From the NCBI GenBank assembly GCA_030549495.1, contig JAUIRK010001055.1, positions 62,001 to 126,000 on the forward strand: a stretch of 64,000 bases of DNA, written 5' to 3'. Source of the stretch: Nectonema munidae. Its lineage: Eukaryota; Nematomorpha; Nectonematoida; Nectonematidae. Positions 25,201-37,200 of the stretch are shown one piece after another; the first letter of the stretch is position 1; every line of letters starts with the position of its first letter. Under the pieces are notes generated by a model. That model saw nothing but the letters and a program-made list of their open reading frames with translations. It did not search any database and was not told the DNA's origin. The translations under genes were made by a program, and so were the position numbers.

Positions 25201-28200
25201 TCTTTTACTATGCCACTCGAAATGCGAATTTCCAGCTCTTTCCATCGGATGAATCCTGTTTCCTATTTTATTGTTTAACTTCAACCGATAATAATTAAAA
25301 CCATTAACTGAAGAAAACACTCAATTTGCACTTGAAAATAGCTTGGGGCCTGAGCAAAACAAGGCTCTCTTCGATGGGAGAGTATATCATCCAACTTCAC
25401 TATCGCCATCTGTGAAAAAAAGAATTAACACATCACAGAGAAATCAAACATTTTTTAAATACCATTTTTGTTCCTGAGTGCTGAATTTTTTTTAAAACAA
25501 ATACGAAGATGTGTCTAGTACATTGGAAATGTCCAAAGTCTTCCTATCCTTTCTTTTTTCATATTTATAAAAAAAATTGTATAAAAAATTCCTCCAAATT
25601 TGGATTCGATTTTGAAGACTAATTTTATGTTTTAGAATCGGAAGGAAAAAGACAATTGTCATATACTCCATTTTGTTTTTCGTATTTTCAACGGTTTCTG
25701 CTGCCAACTTCAGTTATCACACTTATCTTGGAACTCTCATTCTTTTCCTCTTTTCTTTTCTAAATCTCGTCTTTGCTTCCGCCTCCCTTACTCCCTGTTT
25801 CACACTGGGTAAATTTTTATTATTATTTTTTCTAACTAAAAATTTGACAAAATATCTGAAATTTCATATCCCCCAATATTTAAAATCCATATATATGCAT
25901 TTTTACTTAAAATTCGTCCTTTTTAAATTTAATTTTGTCTTTTTTTATTCCATATTGCTTTCTTTTTGTAAATTTCTATATTTTTAAAGTTTTACAAAAA
26001 TGTTGATTTTTAAAAAATTGATTTTTTATAAATATCATACTATAATACTTCAATAATAATTGATTAATTTAAATCAAATTAAAAACAAAATACTTCAGAA
26101 ACATAATACTTACTTGTATTAATAGAATGTCGAGTAGAAGCGATTAAATATTTGGAAGCATGTAGTGATAGTACTTAATGCAATCTAAAGGGCTCATTTT
26201 AATTAAAATTTTCACTAATCATAGATGAAAGTGATAGAACATTTTTTATCTGAAGCCAATAAACGTGGTACTTTATCTTCGAAAATGTGTTTTCGCACGG
26301 ATTTAACATGGTAGAATACGGTTAGAAATATTTTTTTATCTATTTCGAGGATAAAATTTTTTGAGTTTTTGCATATTTTGTGGTTATCCTTCACAATCCA
26401 TGCTCCAAATTCAATAGAAGTGTTTGCATTTACTTTCTCTGATAAAACTTTCATGAAATCAAAAAACATGACATTGTTGCATGTTCCACTTTAAAGGATT
26501 TTATTCTTGCACTTTCATTGCAAGAATAGAGTAATGTTTTTCCACGATTTTTGGAACTAATAAATGTGCTTTTTTTCTTCTTTTAGAACTAGCTTGAGTT
26601 ACGTCAAAAAATTAATTGTTCCTCAATTTTTGGAGTCTGGTTTAAAAAATAAATTGCGCTATTTTCAAATTATCTAGATATTAGTGTGCTGAACTCATGG
26701 GTTATAGCAAAGTTCAATAGCCCTAGGGATTTCCCCAACACAAAACAAGGCGGTAGAAAGATATTTATAAAAATGCTTGCCCTGCGAATGGCTGAAGAAT
26801 CTATGAAAATAAGATCTCTAACTTCAGAGTTATCCCTTGATATCAAGCATTTATTATCATACTATGGTTTTGAAAGTCGTAGTGAAGTAGAAACATGTTA
26901 GTGGTAATTGAGGTTTCTATAATAAAATTTTGTGTAAATAGCGTTTTAATGTTGAGAGCGGAAAAAATACATAGAGTCCGTCAAGCGAGGGTTAAGAGAA
27001 ACTTATGTATTAAATCCCTTGATTTTTAATTTAATGTTTTTCTTATAGGAGGTCTTTTATTTTTTCCAGAGTCAAAGCTAATTATTTTACTAATATATTT
27101 TATAGATAATTAACATTTCATCTGACCTCCATTCTTTTTGGAATTTAATTCTTCATTATCTTTGAATCATATATTTGAAATTGAATATTTGATATTTAAC
27201 ATTTTATATGCATGAATAATTGTCAAAGCCTCATTTTTCACAAGAAGAAGAACTTTATTTATGCATATATTTGGAATATTATATAAGAATAGCTATCCAT
27301 ATAGAGAAAAAACTAAATAAAATTTTACAAAATTGGTTCAAATATCTTGAATTAAGTTAGTTTCCAAAAGTTTGTTAAGCTATAGGAGTATCTAACTAAC
27401 AACAAAAAAATAATGTCCTAGATAACAAAATGTTATCTTTTTTTTTTGCAAAAGAAAAAAAGTTTCTTATTTGACAGTTGATCACTTCAGGATATCCAGG
27501 CATGATTTTATCTTTAAACAATTTTTTGAATTTGGTAATTGAAGAACAGCTTTGACCAAGTGTGTCGGTAATTTTGGCAAAACACGGGTATTTTGTATCT
27601 TACTGATTGATGGGAGAGTTTAAGCCTGTCAAATGATTGATTCTTCTGGTACGCCTCTTGTTAAACTTTCTAAGTAGGAAGCGAAAATGTTACAAGTGTG
27701 AGAAACCATAATTGAACATTATGAGAAATTGAGAACATTATGAAAATTGAAGTCTAACGCTTTTGAAAGATCTAGGAAAATGAGTCCAGCATCATTTTTA
27801 TTTTCCATGTGAGTTACAATTTTGGCAATCAAGAAGTGATGAAATAGTTCAGTATAAAAAAAATTTTCTGTAGACAAACTGTTGATTAAAACATGCATTA
27901 TATTCTGTTAGAACACTCGAAATTTGGGAGTGGACAATCTTTCCAAAAATTTTGGAAAATACTGGAATTATCGAAATTGTTTTGAAGTTTGATATAGCAA
28001 AATTATTGATTTTCTTACCAACAGTAATAACTTTGTTCCGTTTTTAAACTGAGGGCAAAACAGAAGATTGAATGCAAATATTAAAGCAACGCGACAAAAC
28101 TGAAGAAAAACTAGTTGATCCTCTCTCTCTCTCTTTCAGTTTACAATTATGTATAGCTCCTAAAACACCAATCCCTTGGGAGATGTTCATTAGAGTGACA

Positions 28201-31200
28201 AATCAAAACAGTGACATATTCTGTCACTCTTAAAATAGAGGAGACAAATCAAAAGAGTGACATAATGTGTCACTCTTAAAATAGCGACAAAACAAAAGAG
28301 TTTTTTTATGTAAGGATAGGTAGGTAAGTAAAACTTGAATTCCAGCAGATATTTGGTCACTCTTTTGTCATGTCACTCTTTTGATTTGTTACTCTTTTGA
28401 TAATAACCCCAATCCCATCTATATGATCCAAACAAAATTGTAGGCTGTTCTGGACTTGCATTGGAGAATGATGATTTATAATGAATACGAAGAAGGCATG
28501 ATGAGCGGATCATTCAACTTGTTAGCGATATTTTTCTTGTCAACAAGAATTGCTCCATCATAAAGCTCTAGTTTTTCTTTATCTTCACTTCTTGATTTAA
28601 TAAACGACTTAATTTGCCACCAAACCCCTTTTGAATCTTTTGAATGATTTTTTGGAACTAAAATAACTTTTGAAATATTAAAAAGTAACAAAAAATAATT
28701 AGTGTTTTTTCATCCGATGTTTTAGTATACATTCGAAAAATATTCCAAAAAACTTTATATATCACAAAGTAAACAGAGGAAAAATGGTAATAAATTTTTA
28801 GTATATAACAATAAACACGCATATTATATAATGTATAATATTATTTACCTTATTTTATCGGATCGATACGAATGCATAACTTTTGAACAAAAAATCTTTT
28901 TTTTTCCAAAATCTGCGCACTTCTTTTAACTTTAAAGTTAACATTTTTTGTTTCAAGATTCTAATTACTACTATCTCCTCAACAGTCAAATTAAAAAAAT
29001 TAGAGGTTTTATTTTTCCAATTATCTATAAATTGTAGTTTGTAGGTTGTTTGATAATAAAATATCAATACAACCAATCAAAAAAGTATCCAACTTTTCGA
29101 TTGAAATAAACTCCTTATCAATCGCATAATTTTTGAATTTCCCTTCGGATTACGAACATTTACTCCACGATAAAACTAAAATGAAAATTGCAAGAAATTT
29201 TTCCATTATCAAAATTTTTTCAGTACTATGTAAATTTTACTTTATTTTCAAGTCTTTTAAAAGTGGTATTTATATTTTTTTCATAACATGCATTCAAGCA
29301 TGAGATTGAAAATTTGAAAAATATTTTAAAAAATTTTAAACTTTTGTATAGATGGCGTTAAAATTTTTTGAAAATTAAGGGTAATAAAAATTTTTTATAA
29401 ACACAAAAAATAGAGTGCCAATTGAAAGAAGTATTAGAAAGCAAATAAAAGCAGAAGTTATCCTCAGGAATTGCAAGTTAAGTTTGAATAGGCTTTGCAA
29501 ATAAACTTGGAACAAGTTTTGCATTTTGTTGATCGAATCTTTTTAGGAAGACAATTGAAGCAAAATCCTCTTCTCTACGGTTAAATGATGATGGAACATT
29601 TACAGAATTAAATCTAAAAAATGAAAGAAGAGATTTGGTTTTCAAGGTGACTTGATGTGTTGAAGCTCTCACTTGCATTGACTCTTCACTCAGACACCTG
29701 GCAAGTTTTTTCACAAAAAGCTTTATTGCGTTGTTCATTTTTGTTGGATAAATCTTCAGGTGAATTATGTTTAGAGATTACATAAGCATTTAGACAAGAA
29801 AGATCAAGATAGTTAGAAAAAGCCACAACAGTCCATCTTCGACATGGCTTGTAAGATCTGAACTGTTTGACGATTCGGTTTCCTACGTCAACACCACTTT
29901 TATATTTATTGTACTCCAACAAAGAATCAGGTTTACCATCTCTGTTCGAAGTGATGATTTGCTTTCTGTGCTGTGATAACAACATATAAACAACTTTATA
30001 ATCACGTTTGGCGTGTTTTTTTTTAGGTATGTACGCTGTAAGTGAGGCTTCTTCACAGTATATCGTGCGCGATTCACATTCATTAATTTCAATGTTTTAA
30101 AATATGAAGGTTGGAAAACTTTTGGTACAAATTTTCTTTTATGCCTCACAGTCCCTCAAACTAAGAAAAGTATGTTTTATCAGGCAAACCGGTGATATAA
30201 ATTTGAAATTTCAAAAAGTAAAACGTTTCTGAATCACATAAATGATAAATTTTATGTCTAAACCAGTGACGTAGATAAAGAAAAAGTAATATAATTAAGT
30301 TATATTTATGAATAAGTTTATATAATTTTTTCTTATAAATTTCTTAGTTTTACTGATACCAGTAGTTCAGTAGACTCTATGATGATTACTATATTTCAGC
30401 CGTTTTCTCTACTTGAGCACCTGCCCTTAAATAATTGTCTGCACGTCCGTCCCTGTTGTATATAGCAAGCTACTTTGACCAAAACGAAATACCAAACACA
30501 TAAATATAATAAATTAAAATTTACCCATAATTGAGTTGCATTTTTAACTTTGTTTTCATGAATATAAAATTAACCATGCTTTGAGCGAAGAACAGGTAGA
30601 AAATTTTTAAGATGTCTGTTTCACACCAGAAGCAAGACCTAGACTAGGTGGCACAGTTTTGATGTCTCTAATATTCTCAGAGAGTTCTTCCACGTGTGCT
30701 CGTAAAAGGCTCTCAACTATACTCTACCTGATCTGATGAAATCAAGTTATCATCTATTTCATTATCGCTTGAATCAAAACTAGAAAAACTACTAAAAGTT
30801 TCATTCGAATCTCTTGTTTCTTCGAAGAACGGACTTGAACTATATTCCATTGGTAAGAACAAATAAAATTGCACTAAAAACAAAGAGAAGACGAGACTGT
30901 GAAGAAAATAATGATCAAATGATATTACAATGACAAATTATTTGATTTCAGCAGAGATGAAACAAAAATTATATTCTGAAGTGAATGAAAGCAAAGTCAA
31001 GGTTATTTATGTATTACCAATTGAACGCTGATACTTCATACTTCTAACACACCCGCTTCAAGTTCATTTTGTTTACTAATTTTATAGATAGATGGCATCT
31101 TTTTTGATTATATAGATTATCATGTAAAGACAATTGAAATGAACTTCGTTTCTTTGAACTTCAAATGTAAAATGTTTGACACAATACCAAACATATGCAT

Positions 31201-34200
31201 TTTGAAATTTCGCATAATGGTTTTATGAATAAGAACTTTCGTAATGAAGGTTCAAAATGTGTAAACAATTTTGAAGTGAGTTGTTTCAAGGTCAAACTGT
31301 CTGAGTATCATGAAATTAAATGTTGCACTCTTGATTATGACACAGCATATAATATAAAATAAAGGCGGAAAACCTGAAGTTGATGTGCAAGATAAAGATT
31401 TAAAATTGCTGTATTATGGAGAAAGTTGTGTTTAAAGGGATCCGGTTCGAATCCACTAACGACCAAAAAATTGAATACAAAAACTTTTTTGTGTTTTTTA
31501 ATTTTAATTTTGAAAAATAAATGACAATTTCAACTTTTTTTTTACATTTTTAGGTTAATTAAATTTGTAACTAATTTGTGTATGGGGAGTAAATTGCCAC
31601 ATATCCGTAATCGATGCTATACTAAAATTGTTCCGTAATCCGAAGGTTTGACCTCCATCATAACATTTTTTAATATTTTTTTTTAAATATATTTTTAATA
31701 TTGCGGCCAGTAAAAGTAAATTCAGAAGTAAAATATCTGTCTTTATTCAAATAAAATTTTTGGGAGATAAATTTTCGACCCCTATGCTCATCAACCCATC
31801 TTCAACTACAACTGAAGGCGGAGGGTGGCGAGTTGCTCTGATTGGTTGGACACAGGCACTCAAATTGCGCCCTCTGGATAAAAACAGTCTACCTTCTAAA
31901 CATATAAACTTTTAGTGAATATTTAATTGAATTTTAACTCTGTTAGTATACATACTATATTAGAGTGTCCCAAAAAAGGAAAGCATTTTTGGACTCTCAT
32001 TGTTTTTTCAGTAATACTGTATATAAGGATTTGAAATCAAAATGAAACATTGTAAGCATTTTTTTGCATTAGATGTAGAATATTTGATTAAAGTTTTTGA
32101 TTTTTAAATTTAAATTTTTGGAATTTTTATGAATTTTTTCGTTCAAATAACTTCTGATAATTTCTACAATCAATTTTTCGTGAAAATTAATTCATTTAGT
32201 TGAATTATAAATAAACTTCATGATACAAAATTTAATGTTACATTTAATACAAAGATACGTGAAAACAAAGCTATAAGCTCTAAATCGAATGGAAAAATGT
32301 TTAGAATGCTTATTTTTTAAATATATTATTTGGAACTAAAAAATGAGTGTCTAAAATATTTTTCTTCATTTTCTGATACTCTAATCACACAAAAAGTTGA
32401 AAAAATTGATTGGTAAATAGTTATTATGATATGCAAAGTTTTTGAAATAATTTGATAAATGCAAAGTTTGCTCAAACCAAAGATATCCACGCCTTCACTA
32501 TGTTGATCGAAAACTCTACCATAAATTTGGTGAACAGTTGCATTTTACTTTATGATAGGAATAAAATGGCGACCCAATAAACAAACAATTTGGGTTGATA
32601 ATAAGTTGTCTTATTTACTTCAGCCAGTGAAATAATTGACAGGAAGCATCGGTCTGCCGTGTCAAAGATGAGCTTCGTCGCATGGAGTTTGGGCTTGTTG
32701 TATTTGGTTGGCTGTGCTTACACTTTCAAGAATTGGCGATATACACAAATTGCTTGCTCCTTTTTTATCGTGTTTCCCATCATGTTCATCATGTTAGTCC
32801 TTTCTCTCGATGCCTATTTCTTAATCTTTCTTCTCATTCCTTGTGATTCTTTAGTTACTTCGTTTGTGAGTCGCCATTTTGGACTTTGAAAAGAAAGAAG
32901 GATACTGAAGGATGTTTGAAAAGCTTGATGATGATTGCTGAACGCAACAAAGTGAAGTCATTGCCAGAAGTGAGATCAAGTCTAGAAGTGTCTATAAATT
33001 CATTCATCCGAGAGGGTAACCAAGAACCCTTGGATAAAGGAAAGGAAAGCGAGTCTCTTCAAAGGAAAATTTTCCACGCCTATTCTAACAAGCGAGCATG
33101 GAATAAATCCAATGTCATTCTTCTGGTAAACTTGTATGAAATGCACAATTAAAATTCATACTTTTTCTTTCATGTTCATAATGTTTTCAAGATTTTTTAA
33201 TCAGTTTCTTATGAAAACTTCCCGAGGTTCACAAAACTTCAGAAAATTTCACGGCCGTACCTATTCTCTAACTAAAAGAGAGACATAACTTTAAAAAAAT
33301 GTGTTTAAAGCGTTATTTGGCATACCATTCATATGCAACACACTGACTTAAAAATATTAAACAACGCATCTTTTTTAAATTACACAAATTAAGTAATACT
33401 TTTTTTAATTGATCATAATAATTGAAGTTGAAGTTTGCATCTTTCATTTATCACTTGACCAGCTAGACTAAAATAAGTGTCTCCCCATTAGCCATGATGC
33501 AAAAATCTTTTTAATGGGCAGTGTGTTTGAGACGAAATTTTAAAAGTATATCACACGAGCCACTTTTTACCCCTTCGTACTCAGTTTATGTGTCTACTAG
33601 TCTAAACGTCAAAATTGTATGTGACTACCAACAATTGCGTGTGCCCAGAAAATCAACCCATACCGTACTCTAATGCATGCGTACATATAATGTTCATTCA
33701 ACATTTGTGCTTTTCAACAAAGAGAGAAGTCTCTACATTTATTGAATTTGATGAAGACTGTAAAGGTGTTAGAAGAAAATTTAATCCTGATAGGATTGTA
33801 TTAACATGCGGTCCAATGACTTTTTGTGTAAATACATCAAATTATATCTCCGTAGGGCGGATTTAGGGAAGATTAAAAATTTTATGGAAGATTAAACTCT
33901 GGATTTAAAAATATTTTGTTCAAAATCTTTCTGATTTTCACGTTTATAATTTTCCTTGAAATTGTAATGAATCTGAATTTAGAAAAAGAAAACTACTTCT
34001 CTTTCGTGTTTAACCATTTGAGCTCTTAGTATACAGAAAAGGCTTCAAATATTGAATCGATCACTGCTTGGGGAGCCTTTAATACGGTTATATAAAATTA
34101 TGTACATATCAAATGTTTGAAGGTACCCAAATTTTCCAATCTACTTGATTTCTTTTGAATGAATTTGTTCATTTTTTTTTAAGATTTCCTTAATTGAAAA

Positions 34201-37200
34201 AAATAATATCTTAGCATGTCTTAATGACCATGCCATAATATGGTCAATATTATTTTAAGCGGGAAAATCAAATTTACTTAAGACAATTTATAAAACGATG
34301 AAATTTGGGGTTATTAAAATATTGAAAATTTTATTAGGCTTCTAGTGTTGAAAAAAAACCGGTATTTTTCAAAAACCGGTTTTATTTTGATAAAAGTTAC
34401 TAAGAATCGGTTTTAACCGGTTTTTAACAAAGCTCAAAAATCGATTTATAAAAATTATTTTTGCTACAATCTGTGATAAAAATTTTTATCGTTACCATAT
34501 AAAATGAATGTATGATTTGATATATTGTCATAAATTAAAATTCTAATTTATTTACATTGTTTAAATATTGATATAGAAACGGGTATTAAACTTTTTACAT
34601 AATTATTTATTTTTTGTTTTTAAAAAAGCAATTTGAAAAACTGAAATCATTTAACGTCTTTTCTGACAAATTGGCACGAAGATTTGAAGGAAAAAAACCA
34701 GCAACAGAAAATGATTCTTCACTCTCAACGCTTGTTGCTTTGACTGAGCATAAAGCATAACACGATTTATGAAGTTCTTCACTTTTTTCAGAAGTTGCTT
34801 CATACATTTTAAACTTATTACTTAAATTTTCGGAATTTCAATTTACTCTCTCTGAGGAATTAATTTTTTTGACTTCTTTAAAAAAAAATTTTGAATATTT
34901 CTTTTAACGCAAAGCTTTACTGATCTTTGAGTTTCAGTTAATTCAGAAAATTTATTCTGATTACGGAAAATTTTAAATATCAACCTCACTTTATCAATTA
35001 CTTTAGAAAAACTACTTTTTTAAAAAAATTGTTAATATTTTTTGATTTCTTCTTAAAACCATTTTTTCAATATCACTTAGATCTTCTTCATCTTCCATTT
35101 CTATATCTGATTTGCTTTCTATATATTATTATTTTCAAAAATTGGTTTATTTATTGAATAATACAAAACATGGCGTACCGAAAGGTGAATAATATGAGCA
35201 ACACATACTTGACGTTGTAGCATTTAATTCCTTTTCCAAACTTCAACAGCATTGCTGTTCCATCTATTGTATAAGCTACAATGCCTTTTTATGCACAAAT
35301 TAAATTCTTGTAGCATTTTAGAAACTTGTCAAATTCTAAAAGAATTCAAAGAATCGAAAATTCTAATCATACCAAGACACCAAAAGTTTTCATTATCACA
35401 AATATTAAGTGTCAAGTGTCTTCTATTTTGTAAAGATGTAAATTGATCTAAGTACATAGAATAGTGAACATCATTTTTGTCGTGATTTTTAAAGTAAAAC
35501 GAAAGATCAGACTTTTTTTTCATAAAATTTACGCTATATTTTTAACTATTGTATGTGATTGGCATATCGTACGTATTGTTAGCCAAACTTTTTTGTATAA
35601 CAATACAATGAAAAGGAAAAACCATCTACACCAGCTAATAAAGATATTTCTCATTCTTTTGACTTTTTAATTAAAAATTCTTTGATATTTCCAACAATTT
35701 TTGGGAACCTTCTATTTGCTCAATATAAATTAATTGAACTTTTTGAATGTGTGTTTTCATACTTGATGTTTTTCTTTCAGAACATTTTAAAGTTTTCTTA
35801 CAAATGTTGCAAGTTGGACAATCTTTGTCACTTTTTATAAAATATTTTCAAATTTTAGATTTAGAGGAAGACATTTTAAAATTGAATGCAAATGAATAAA
35901 ATTAAATTAAAAACAAAAAAAATCAATTTAAAAAATCGGTTTTTGAATAAATACGGTTTTCAATTTAAAATTCAAATTCAAATAACCGCTTTTAACCGAT
36001 TTTTTTAAACCGGTTTTTCAACATTAGATGTTACTTACTTTTTTTTATCAAATTTTTAAAAAGCACTTTTGCTTATGATAACAAAGTTGTAAGTTAAAAT
36101 TTCCTTTTAAAATTTTCTTTAAAATTACATCAATTTATTTTTATCAAATGTTATACGTTATATAAAATTATGAAAAATCATATTAAAGAAATGTTTAACT
36201 TTTCCATAAAAGGTAAATGCTGATTTTTAATTTTTTATCATCATATATTCAGCCTTAATTATGAAGATCTTAATTAAGATAAAAATATTAACTTTTTTAG
36301 CGTTTTTTTCATGTTTAAATCTTGTTTTCTCATAAATTTATTTTATCACCCAAACAGATGTAATTAAGTAAATTTTTTAAAATATATATAAAAAATGAAA
36401 TGCTTCTCAATATGCCACTATCAAAACATCATTTTGCAGTAATGCTTCTTTTGATATTTTATAGAACGCGTTATCATATAAATTCAGTTCGTAGATGATC
36501 AATTAAAAAAACATAAAGTCTTGTTTGTTTAATTGGCTTACAATAATTTTGAAAGAATGTTCTCTTTAAATTTGTTTTATAGTTATTTTCGTAGAGGTTA
36601 TGAGCATGAAAGAACAAAACTGTCATTTAGCCCCATAGGATTTTCTTTATATCTAATTTACGGAAATTTAAATGTTTCACAACGTATATTTTTTGTCTTC
36701 TTAAAGTATGAATTTTAGAGCTAGAAACATCTTTAATATGCCTATATTTATGCTTACTTATAAAAATGATAATATTATTGTATAGTAAGTTAACCAGTCA
36801 GTTTTTGGTTGAAGGATATAATGTTTGGGTCGCTATCATATGAACATTTTTTTCCATTGCTTTTACTCAGCCCCTGTACACCCGTACAAAATTGTGTATG
36901 TGTGTTTGTATGTTGCGATATGTTTTCGCGTCTCTCTCTCTCTCTATTGTCGTCTTCGTTATTTAGGATTGTTACATGCATACTCTACTACGCATTAACT
37001 TTCAATTCAGCCAGTTTTCCAACTTATCTGTATTCCACGCTCTGCATTTCTGGAGCTCTTGAAATTCCGGGCTTATTTTTGTGCAGAATATTCAAAAAGT
37101 GCCAAAAACTAAAGCTTTTGCTGAGTGTTGTTCAAATCAGCATTTCTATTCTTTGCCTCTTAACTCGATTTTTTCCCACAGGTGAGAAAAATCTCAAAAC

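Noticed and set aside
26215-26469. 84-codon minus-strand frame next to a piggyBac fragment
   Set aside because: The sequence (rich in K, F and I) matches nothing I recognise and runs opposite to the neighbouring piggyBac piece.
31965-32400. Possible mariner-type end (AGAGTGTCCCAAAAAAGG)
   Set aside because: No inverted partner and no transposase remains were found.
33126-33131. CTG|GTAAAC as the end of SLC22-like exon 6
   Set aside because: A better donor by sequence, but it leaves phase 0, while exon 7 can only be entered in phase 2. The donor at 33134 fits.
33615-33866. 83-codon plus-strand frame in intron 6
   Set aside because: No recognised domain, no clear splice context and no family match. 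Left unannotated.
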